A stretch of 64,000 nucleotides of DNA from Ailurus styani (lineage: Eukaryota > Chordata > Mammalia > Carnivora > Ailuridae). Below, piece by piece: positions 34,710 to 43,596 of this stretch; position 1 is the first letter of the stretch; each line of letters opens with the position of its first letter. The stretch is taken from NCBI GenBank assembly GCA_002007465.1, contig LNAC01000003.1, positions 7,794,416 through 7,858,415 of the forward strand, written 5' to 3'. The position numbers and the translations under genes were made by a program. The notes below the pieces were generated by a model, which saw only the letters and a list, made by a program, of their open reading frames with translations, had not been told where the DNA came from and did not search any database.

Positions 34710-34907
34710 GGGCGCCTGGGTGGCTCAGTGGGTTAAAGCCTCTGCTTTCGGCTCAGGTCATGATCTCAGCGTCCTGGGATCGAGGCCCACATCGGGCTCT
34801 CTGCTCAGCAGGGAGCCTGCTTCCTCCTCTCTCTCTGCCTGCCTCTCTGCCTACTTGTAATCTCTCTCTCTGTGTCAAATAAATAAATAAATAAATAATC
34901 TTAAAAA
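34710..34907 (+). mobile_element. CanSINE, young mustelid-type copy
   Basis: 'gggcgcctgggtggctcag', 'gggttaaagcctctgctttcgg', 'ctgcctgcctctctgcctac' and a tail with (AAAT) units. A perfect 15-bp TSD, aaaaaatgctgttta, is at 34695-34709 and 34908-34922. Confidence 0.98.
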
Positions 34908-34922
34908 AAAAAATGCTGTTTA

Positions 34923-35031
34923 AGTCCCAGTTAATTGATTTTGCAACTCAGTACTGTATCATAAACCAAGGCACAATAGAAAACAGAGACAAAATATTCT
35001 CTCCAAGAACATGGAGTAAGAGCCAATGAAG
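34923..35031. other. Unassigned short spacer
   Basis: Unique-looking DNA between two CanSINEs. Confidence 0.5.
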
Positions 35032-35220
35032 GGGCGCCTGGGTGGCTCAGTTGGTTGAGCATCCAAGTCTTGATTTCCAACTGACTCTTGGTTTTGGCTC
35101 AGGTCATAATCTCAGGGTCTGGGATCAATCCCTGCCTTAGGCTCCCTGCTCAGCACAGAGTCTGCTTGAGATTCTCTCTCCCCCTCTGCCCCTCTGCCCC
35201 TCCCCCGCTCTAAAAAAAAA
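35032..35220 (+). mobile_element. CanSINE, older subfamily
   Basis: 'ggggcgcctgggtggctcag' head with an extra internal segment, 'catccaagtcttgatttccaactgactcttgg', then 'gctcaggtcataatctcaggg', 'ctccctgctcagcacagagtctgcttg' and a short poly-A tail. Confidence 0.96.
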
Positions 35221-35344
35221 ATAACAATCCCTTTCATTCAGTAACTCTGAGAAGTCAAGAGCTTTTTAATTATATTTATAATTTATAGATTTTTATTTCT
35301 TTAACTGGCACTTAGTTCATAAGATTACTCAACAACTCAACAAC
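35221..35344. other. Unassigned AT-rich spacer
   Basis: Nothing recognised. Confidence 0.45.
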
Positions 35345-35475
35345 TGTGCAAGAAGTACAGACTTCAGAGTTGGAAGACCAAGTTTTAGGTTTGGGTCTGG
35401 GTTTTACCACTCTTTCAAAAGGATAAATGACTAAACTTGGTAGAAACACTTTGTAAATCAGTTCCCCAAAACAAT
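35345..35475 (+). mobile_element. MIR element, sense, diverged
   Basis: 'cagacttcagagttggaagaccaagttttaggtttgggtctgggttttaccactc' and 'gactaaacttggtagaaacac...aaatcagttcccc' follow the MIR order from 'agactttggagtcagacagacctgggtt' to 'cctcagtttcc'. Confidence 0.55.
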
Positions 35476-35563
35476 GCAGCTAATCCTCAACAATTATGGT
35501 ACCATTATATTTTCATAGTCGTTTAGAGTTAGAAAAAACTCTTCCATAGGAGAGCCCATTTAT

Positions 35564-35766
35564 TTTATATTTTTTAAAGATTTTATTTATTTATTTGACA
35601 CAGAGAGAGATCAGATCACAAGTAGGCAGAGAGGCAGGCAGAGAGAGAGGAGGAAGCAGGCTCCCCACTGAGCAGGGAGCCCGATGCGGGCCTCGATCCC
35701 AGGACCCTGAGATCATGACCTGAGCCGAAGGCAGAGGCTTTAACCCACTGAGCCACCCAGGCGCCC
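35564..35766 (-). mobile_element. CanSINE, young mustelid-type copy
   Basis: Reverse copy from 'tttttaaagattttatttatttatttgac' to 'gagccacccaggcgccc'. A perfect 16-bp TSD, aggagagcccatttat, lies at 35548-35563 and 35767-35782. The minus-strand 90-codon frame that crosses it is not a gene. Confidence 0.98.
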
Positions 35767-35782
35767 AGGAGAGCCCATTTAT

Positions 35783-36144
35783 AATATGAATCTGTTTCTC
35801 CTTTCTCTCAATCATTCTAAGATCTTCCCTTTCAATTTTCCTACTGCAAAATAGTCCATCCATAAGATGTGAGTTTTTACTTGCCTGTTACTTCTTCAGA
35901 AATCCCTTCTTCTAATCTGCAGGATTCAGCAAATATCATCTTGAAATCAATCATCATGAAAACAAATGTTTAGACTAGACGGTCTTTTGAAATTAAATGA
36001 TTCAGAATCTTCTATGCTGCAGATATTTATTTCAGTGAAGTAGTGGTCTTTTTCTTCTATTAGGCTAAGAGTTGGTAAAAAAAATTCTGTGCCTTAGTGC
36101 ATTTTATTATCCTCATTATTAATTATTTTCTAGCTACTCTACTT
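35783..36144. other. Unassigned stretch
   Basis: No gene or repeat recognised. Confidence 0.4.
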
Positions 36145-36308
36145 CTGTAGTTCTCAAGGCAAGAAAATCTTTAGATCTGAAACCAGAGGGAGCTTTTGAA
36201 AACTATGGGATGAATCGGTCTCATTTATCTGCCCTGGGGTGGGCCTTGGGCATTGATTTCTAAAGTCCCCAGGTGACTCAACTGGGTAGAAAAGATTGAG
36301 AACCACTG
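36145..36308 (+). mobile_element. MER5A (hAT-Charlie) element
   Basis: The ends 'ctgtagttctcaa' (36145-36157) and 'ttgagaaccactg' (36296-36308) are the MER5A terminal inverted repeats. Inside are 'agagggagcttttgaaaac', 'gccctggggtgggccttgggcattgatttctaa' and 'gtccccaggtgactc'. This matches the remembered MER5A layout at near full length. It is noncoding. Confidence 0.88.
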
Positions 36309-36589
36309 CTTTCATTTATCCCACTAATTAAGAAGCAGTTGAGAGATTCAAAATTCAGTCGAGACTTAAAATTGATTCAGTCAAGAAACTCAAAAATTAC
36401 ACTCTTACATTCCAGTGAAAGGAAGTTATGACCATAACAAAAATCTACCAAGAGTCACTATCCCCTTTCCTACATTAGTAATTGTTCCCCACTGAATATT
36501 CAGGGCAGCATAAAAACCATCATTTGTCCCATCTTTAAAAAATTAAAAACTTTTAGCCAGCATATAGTACAACCCCTTCTCACCAACAC
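36309..36589. other. Unassigned stretch
   Basis: No gene or repeat recognised. Confidence 0.4.
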
Positions 36590-38075
36590 ATCATTTCTGT
36601 TTTTCTTGATACCCAAACTCTTCAAAACAGGATTTATACTGGCTATTTTCACTTTCTTTCCTCATTCTCTCTGGAACTTGTTCCATTTGTGATTTCCCCA
36701 GTATAACCATGTCCTTGATATTTTTGTTTTAAAGTTACCAATAATTTTCATGTTCCTAAATAAAGCAGCTAGTCCTCAGGCTTCCATAGCTTCTGGTGGG
36801 AAGGGCAGAATTTTGATGGCTCCTCCCCTCATCACACACTCTTCACTAACTTCCAGGATAAAGTTTCCCTGGTGGCTATTCCTTCTCCATTCCCTTTGTT
36901 GGACTCTCCTTTCTAACCACCTATAGCTGATGCTCATTACTCAATCTTTGCTCCTTTGTGCTCATTCCCTTTCTGGTTCCCAATCATTCTTAAATCTTTC
37001 AACAGCATCTCTCTACTGAGAACCAATGAATTTAAATCTCTGAATCTCTTCTCCTTCCCAGTGTTTTTATACTCAATGGCCTACTTGACATCTCAGTTGA
37101 GTATTGATTAGGCATTTCAAACAGACATAGTAATATGTATGAAATACTTCATACATACGCATGAAATATTTCATACATATTACTATGTATGTTAACAAAC
37201 TCTTGCTCTTAGCTCAGATGTGTTCTATTGGCTTCCCCATCTTTCTAGTTCTTCAGGCCCCACACCTGCAAATCAGCTATGACCACTCATTCTTTTATAC
37301 ACACAAATTTGTTCACCAAACGAGCCCTGTGGAGTCAGAGTTTACCTTACAAACAGATGTAGAGTTCAAGTCCGACCACCTGAAGTGCTTCCTCCCTAGA
37401 CCACTCCCTTCCATCTGGGTCACTACAGTAGCCTCCTAAGAGAATCTCTTTTCTTCACTTCCTGTCCACAGCCACAGAGAAGCCAGAGGTAGCATTTTAA
37501 AATACATGTCATATTTTGTTTTTCCCGTGCCCAGATTTATTTTCTGTTTTACTAAGAACTGGATTCAAAAGATTTACAATTGATAAGATCCTATGTGTTT
37601 TAACTCCCTATTCCTTCTCTAAATGCATTTCCTGTGCTTTCTCATCATGCATGCTGCTCTGAATACATTGGTCTCCATGATATTCTCAGGAGCTACAGAT
37701 ATGACCTCATCCCATGGCTTTTATATTTGACTCTTCTATTCGCTAGAGACACTTTTGCAACTCTCCCCTAACACACCCAGATACGTCCAATGGTTTGTCT
37801 TTCACTTCCTTCAGGTCTTGCTCAATGGTCTTACCTGGCCAAACTATTAAAATTATAATGCCTCTCATAATCCTTATACCCCTTTCCTGCCTAGAGCACT
37901 CTATTCTTGCTTATAATATTAGCATTTATCATCATATTTTACTGCAGATTAGACCAAGAGTTAATCAAGGCATATTTTTATGTTTCTTCACATCCTTACT
38001 ATAATATACAATGCTGTGTAGCACTCACAGTGTTAGGTTTTCAATAAATACCAAATCAGTGAGTGAGATTTGTAT
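36590..38075 (+). mobile_element. LINE-2 (L2) 3' portion, sense
   Basis: About 1.5 kb follows L2 order: 'ctacttgacatctcagttgagtattgattaggcatttcaaac' (37081-37122), 'agttcttcaggcc' (37248-37260), 'gggtcactacagtagcctcctaa' (37417-37439), 'cttccttcaggtcttgctcaatggtcttacctggcc' (37805-37840), 'tttcctgcctagagcac' (37884-37900) and 'gtagcactcacagtgttaggttttcaataaata' (38017-38049), the 3' end. The pol ORF is destroyed. A 64-bp hairpin (37125-37188) interrupts it. Confidence 0.78.
37125..37188. repeat. 64-bp near-perfect inverted repeat (hairpin) inside L2
   Basis: The 28-nt left arm 37125-37152 and the right arm 37161-37188 are reverse complements with one mismatch (C at 37147), around an 8-nt loop, acatacgc. 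The left half, gtatgaaatacttcatac, and right half, atgaaatatttcat, are themselves nearly or fully palindromic. As RNA from the minus strand, the single mismatch becomes a G-U pair. The flanking sequence is contiguous L2, so the palindrome looks like an insertion or local expansion. Confidence 0.93.
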
Positions 38076-38112
38076 AAAATAATGCTTTAGGGGCTGGGAG
38101 AGAAAGAACCAA

Positions 38113-38160
38113 CCTTCCTTCCTTCCTTCCTTCCTTCCTTCCTTCCTTCCTTCCTTCCTT
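38113..38160. repeat. (CTTC)12 tetranucleotide microsatellite
   Basis: Twelve uninterrupted CTTC units, one strand pure pyrimidine. Length is likely to vary between individuals. Confidence 0.98.
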
Positions 38161-40554
38161 AACATCTAACTGAAGAGTATAAATGGGAACATCTCTATAG
38201 CGTGTCATTGAGAAGCTTTTTTAGATTTCCAATATCCCCCTGTCTTGCAATTCAAGCACTCCAGCAGCAGAATTTTTTCTTCTCTAGGAGATTTTCCTTT
38301 GGGGGAATTTAAAACTCATCATATTCTTTACTGGAGTGCTAGGAAATTAGAAGTATCATTTAAAAGGACAGAAGCATATCTAAGTCTGTCCAGATAGGTA
38401 AGTGAGAACTAATCCTAAAGCTTTCAAGAAATAGCTATTTCCTGAATCCCCCATTTTTATATTTTATATCAATAATTTTTTGAAAAGAAACAATCTAGAA
38501 AATACCTATCACTGAGTATCCTTTTAATTGCATACTCTAAATAACAATATTTTTAAAATAAAGAGAAAGATATAATTTTGTATAATAAAATAAATTTTAA
38601 AGAAATGTTGGCAATTCACATGTCTAAGCTTAAAGAAACAACATGATTTATATGTTTAGTTTCATTCTACATCTACAATATGAATTCATACTTCACTAGT
38701 TATTGCAGTACAAAATATCATTATTCTGTCAAAAGAATGAAGTTCAAACATGTTTGAGTTCATCATTCTTTTCTTAAAACTTATTTGCTATGCATATGAA
38801 ATAAACTAAATTTATCTGAAGTTGAATTTTCTCCTCTTTGAAAATATCTTACCTTCACTAAAGCAAAAATCAGAGATCTCTTTAGGTCATCTTGTTTTTT
38901 AACTTTCCATAACTAAAAGTACTTACCCTAATTATATGGTCCAGACATATTCAAAAGGTAGAAAAATCAATTATAAGATTAATAGCAACCACAATCTAGA
39001 CATATGCTTAAGTTAAAGGACGAGCTTATTAGAATTTATTTGGAACTTGCACTCAAAGTGAAAAGAAAGTTGAGGGATAGGACTTTTCTGATAGAAATTT
39101 GTCTTCATAGTCAAAATAGTACTTTTGAGAAAGAATTTATGTTTTTAATCACACTGGGGAAGGATAAAATTAAATCTTTAAAAATGTCTTCTCTAAGCCA
39201 AACAAAGCTATGTTTTTATGGGAGGATTTACCTAAATTATCTAAACCACTCAGATCAACATTTTCTAAATTTTTCAAAATGATGAATTACCATCATATAA
39301 AGCTTTCATCTGATGAGCGATAGAAATGATCCTTGAAAGTATAGTCTTTAAAGCTTTCACCTAAGGAGTTCAATCATCCCCTTAGTGAAAGTAGAGGACT
39401 TAGATTTGCCTTGAAAGTATCTCTCTAGATCAACCCCACGCTCTGTTGGACACATGTGCATCCTATAATCCTTTATCAAGCAACTTCTGCCATTGCATAT
39501 CAAGTTTTAAAGATCATAATTCCTTCCTTCCATAAAGGATATCTTCCATAAAGAATTAACAGACAGACAGCAAAAATAATTAAAATAAAATAAATGCTTA
39601 CTAGGGTATGAAAAGTCGGCTATGCTGGATAATCCAGGTTTTGTAGGGCCTGAAGCTCACTCTATTTGAGGTACCTTTTTTAATGAAAGAGAATATAAAC
39701 TTACAAATACAAAAGCAGGCATGTATGTGACTATTTACAATAAGAAAATAAATCATGAAAAACGACACAATTTTCAAAAAGCTAAAAATACTACAGATTT
39801 TACAAGATCAGCTAACTCTAGTATCAAGATCAGTCTTTTCTCCAGTATAACTTATTGAAATTATTTCAGTATTGATAGTTGAGAAAACGTATCTTCACAA
39901 CTTGTTATTGGTAATGCAATAAAAATGTTTAGGATTGTTATCCCATTTGGAAAGTCTTTTATCAAGTTTCTTCCCTACAAATAAGATTTCAAGTATTTCA
40001 AGTATGCAAATGTACACGGACCATCTCACGTTGTCTGAGTTGGCAACACATATCAGCCAGTTTGTCACAGACATCATCACTGTTTTGATGTCTTTAGGAG
40101 TTTCATTTTATCTTCATCAGAGTCAATAACGATGTCCAACCAGCAATAAATTTAAGTCTTTTTCCAATGGGCTCATATAACTCATTCTTTTTCATTAATT
40201 TGATATCTAACAATTCTGTAGCTATTCATATCCTTGCCCTGGAAAATATTTCCCTCTTTTACTAAGTTATTTCTTCAGGTATGATTTGAATATATTTTGT
40301 TATAATTTGCTTCTCATTGTCAAGATAATTTTAGGTAATTTTAGTGAATTTAGTTAACTATTCCCCTTTTTAATTTTTTTTGCATATTTCCTTATTTTTA
40401 CATGAATTTTCTCCCATTTTTAAATATAAATGTTTCAATTTATCTATAATGTCTTACTTATTAGATCAAAGCATTCCAAAAATTATTTCTATATAATAGC
40501 TAAATGTCTCCCCCTTAGCTTTATCTTAACAATGCTCTAGTGACTGCAATGAGT
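38161..40554. other. AT-rich stretch, nothing firmly assigned
   Basis: About 2.4 kb with no recognised repeat. A plus-strand segment 38288-38397 sits between a strong pyrimidine/AG acceptor and a GTAAGTG donor (see findings). The frames at 39004-39282 and 39895-40129 carry no recognisable domain. Confidence 0.35.
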
Positions 40555-40571
40555 AGAAAAAGACTCAAATT

Positions 40572-40779
40572 GGGCGCCTGGGTGGCTCAGTGGGTTAAAG
40601 CCGCTGCCTTCGGCTCAGGTCATGATCCCAGGGTCCTGGGATCGAGGCCCACATTGGGCTCTCTGCTCGGCAGGGAGCCTGCTTCCTCCTCTCTCTCTGC
40701 CTGCCTCTCTGCCTACTTGTAATCTCTCTCTCTCTGTGTCAAATGAATAAATAAAATCTTAAAAAAAAAAGAAAAAAAA
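40572..40779 (+). mobile_element. CanSINE, young mustelid-type copy
   Basis: 'gggcgcctgggtggctcag', 'gggttaaagccgctgccttcgg', 'ctgcctgcctctctgcctac' and a poly-A tail with GA interruptions. A perfect 16-bp TSD, agaaaaagactcaaat, is at 40555-40570 and 40780-40795. Confidence 0.98.
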
Positions 40780-40795
40780 AGAAAAAGACTCAAAT

Positions 40796-41400
40796 AATAA
40801 CTAATTGCAGCTGAACTATCTTTGCCTCATGGTAAATATGCATTTATGGAATGGAAAAATGGAAAAGAAAAACAAATCATGCTAGATAAGCTCAAGGAAG
40901 GCATCACAAGGTACATGAATGATAATGCTAAATCTTAGAAAATCAGTCAGTGTTCATGAGGTAGGGAAGACTGTGGGCAAGCATTTGGGCAAAAAGGTCA
41001 AAGCCCCACAGCACTAACCATAAACTCAAGGTTCTGACACTGATGTCACCATCTTTCTCTTCTAGTTAGTTATCCAGCACTCTTGTTTCCCAATTTCTAC
41101 CTACTCATGTACAGTAGCAATTGTGGTTATTTTAACTTGTGGGCAATTAAAATAAGCCATGTGATGTACAAATTTCTAGGTGAAAATAGAACAAAAGCAC
41201 TCTAAGATGTTGCGGTTGTAGAGGTAAAGACCATGTTAAGAATATATCTGAAACATATGAAACCATGAAGGACATGTTTGTTTTCAAGTCTATGTACCAA
41301 AAAGGAGTCATGTTCTAGAAACTTGAAAGAGGTATTTTTAGAAAATGAACGTGCACCTTTATTCAGTGTGTTTCATCAACCTGAAAGGTGGTAGACATTA
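40796..41400. other. Unassigned stretch
   Basis: No gene or repeat recognised. Confidence 0.4.
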
Positions 41401-41417
41401 AAATCAGGAGTTTCAAG

Positions 41418-41611
41418 GGCACCTGGGTGGTTCAGTTGGTTAAACAACTGCCTTTGGCTCAGGTCATAATCCTAGAGTCCCAAGATGGAGTCCTTCCTAG
41501 GACTCCCTGCTAAGCAGGAAGAGGGAGACCCTCTCCCTCTGACCCTTCCCCTTCTCATGCTCTCTCTCTCATTCCCTCTCTTTCAAATAAATAAGTAAAA
41601 TCTTTAAAAAC
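41418..41611 (+). mobile_element. CanSINE
   Basis: 'ggcacctgggtggttcag' head, 'gctcaggtcataatcctagagtcc', a pyrimidine body and 'aaataaataagtaaaatcttta'. A perfect 17-bp TSD, aaatcaggagtttcaag, is at 41401-41417 and 41612-41628. Confidence 0.97.
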
Positions 41612-41628
41612 AAATCAGGAGTTTCAAG

Positions 41629-41934
41629 AAAGCTCAAGGGACAAGATGGATGAGAAATCTTTATCAAGAGAAAATTGTATCTACTTCTAATAAGCTTCTA
41701 ATATCCACTCTTTGTGGTAAAGATCAAAGAAAGGGGAGGCCATCCTCCCCTTAAAAGGGTCTTATTAAAGTCAGATGCTCTGGAGTTGGATGACTTTTGC
41801 AGAGACTATATGATTCCAATATTCTTAGTTTCTCAAACCTCTAAAGCCTCTTAGAAAAATAGATATTAACATCAAATCCCAAAGATTAGGAAAAAATGCA
41901 CACTACACATATGGTTTCATTTTTCATTAATGTG
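41629..41934. other. Unassigned stretch
   Basis: No gene or repeat recognised. Confidence 0.4.
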
Positions 41935-42590
41935 ATGGTTAATTTTACGTGTCAACTTGATTTGGCCACATGATGTCTAGATATTTGGTCAAATATTCTG
42001 GGTGTGTCTGTGGTCATGTTTTTGGATTTGGAGATTAACATTTGAATCAGTAGACTGAGTAAAGCAGATTGATTACTCTCCCCTGCTTGAATGGGTCGCA
42101 TCCAATCAGTTGAAGGCCTGAAGAGAACGAAAGGCTGACCCTCCCAAGACAAAGAGACACCTCCTTACCTGACAGTTTGAGGTGGTCATTGGTCTTTTTC
42201 TGTCTCTAAACTCAAACTGAAATATTGTCCCTTCATGGGTTTCTGAGTCAATCATTTCTCCTGGTTCTTAGGCCTTTGGACTTGGACTAGAATGACACCA
42301 GAGGTTCCCTTGGGTCTCTAGCCTTCTGACTGCAGACCTTGGGATTTCTCATCTTTCATTATTATATGAGCCAATTTCTTACAACAAATCTCTCTCTATA
42401 GAGATATGTATCTAGATATATATATAAATATAAAATTATATAACTATATTAATATATAATTATATTATATATATTATATATAATTTACATAAAATTATAT
42501 ATATACACACATACACCTAAATATCTATCTATATAGAGAAAGATTTGTTCTATTGATTCTTGTTTCTCTAGAGAACCCTAACTAATACAA
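41935..42590 (+). repeat. Long old mammalian repeat, family unassigned
   Basis: It opens with 'gatggttaattttacgtgtcaacttgatttggccac' (41935-41970). It has 'gggtgtgtctgtgg...gagattaacatttgaatcagtagactgagtaaagcagattg' (42000-42072), 'catccaatcagttgaaggcctgaagagaacgaaaggctgaccctccc' (42099-42145) and 'ctgcagaccttggga' (42331-42345). It closes with 'gattcttgtttctctagagaaccctaactaatacaa' (42556-42591). This is a well-known full-length mammalian repeat in sense orientation, but I cannot recall its name with confidence. An AT-dinucleotide expansion lies inside. The minus-strand frame 41952-42152 is a shadow. Confidence 0.8.
42405..42540. repeat. AT-rich low-complexity expansion inside the repeat
   Basis: Runs of TA, ATAT and 'tatatacacacatacac' expand the position where the host repeat normally has a short TATATA. 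Likely length-variable. Confidence 0.9.
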
Positions 42591-42744
42591 CTGATATAAA
42601 CAAGACAGAATTTAATAAGGTAGCTACGAAGAGAATGGCTAAGTTAATCCTCACATATACTTCTAGTCTTTATGCTTGGCCAGTGAGATACAGCATAAGG
42701 GAAAAAAGGCAAATCCCATCTATCAACATACAATCATGGAAGTT

Positions 42745-42895
42745 AAATTTGGTCCACTTTATAGACAAGGAAAATGAAATGCAGTGAGTTTAAACATTTC
42801 CCCAAGATACACAGCACATTGGTGGCAGGACCATCAGTAGCACCCCTTTCCTGGATTTTAGTCTAGCATTCTATCCTTTGCACCAAGCTACCAAT
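42745..42895 (-). mobile_element. MIR element, antisense
   Basis: 'cactttatagacaaggaaaatgaaatgcagtgagtttaaacatttccccaagatacacagcacattggtggcagg' and 'ctagcattctatcctttgcaccaagctacc' match reverse-complement MIR. Confidence 0.78.
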
Positions 42896-43361
42896 TTCAC
42901 ACTTTATTCTTTTTATACTTCAGTGGTTTAATATGTGAAATTATCTCTGTGGCTAACTCACACTCCTCACTTCACTTACGGTACACCAATCCTTTCTTGA
43001 GAGCGAGGGTGTTCTGCTGAACCAGACAGGTCCTTGGGCTGGACAAGAAGTATGCTTATATTTAGGGAAGGTATGGCAGTGAAGGGCCAGGACAGATGAG
43101 CAGAATGCCTCTGGCTCATGAGAGTCAGTCACAGAGAAAGCTTTGTTGTCCTTTCTGAGATGGGAATGGAGTAAATACTGAGCTGGTGCCAAGGAACTCA
43201 ACTGCAAGGAGGGGGTGGGGGTAGGATGCCAAGGCCCACAGAGAGGCATTATCCCGGCAGCCTCCTCAAATCACCCCATCTCCAGAGAGGGCTCTGGTGA
43301 TGCAAACACATCATAAACAAAGCTGACGCTGCCACTACTAAGAAGCACAAAAATTTGTTTC
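42896..43361. other. Unassigned GC-richer stretch with a minus-strand open frame
   Basis: A 98-codon minus-strand frame (42953-43249) covers a segment with candidate splice sites at both ends (see findings). Its composition is proline- and serine-rich with no domain that I recognise, so no gene is called. Confidence 0.3.
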
Positions 43362-43376
43362 AAAAGACTGTCCCTG

Positions 43377-43581
43377 GGCGCCTGGGTGGCTCAGTGGGTT
43401 AAAGCCTCTGCTTTCGGCCCAGGTCATGATCTCAGGGTCCTGGGATCAAGGCCCACATCGGGCTCCCTACTCAGCGGGGAGCCTGCTTCCCCCTCTCTCT
43501 CTCTCTGCCTGCCTCTCTGCCTCCTTGTGATCTCTCTCCCTCTGTGAAATAAATAAATAAAAATCTTTAAAAATTAAAAAA
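43377..43581 (+). mobile_element. CanSINE, young mustelid-type copy
   Basis: 'ggcgcctgggtggctcag', 'gggttaaagcctctgctttcgg', a CT-rich body and 'aaataaataaataaaaatctttaaaaatt' tail. A perfect 15-bp TSD, aaaagactgtccctg, is at 43362-43376 and 43582-43596. Confidence 0.98.
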
Positions 43582-43596
43582 AAAAGACTGTCCCTG

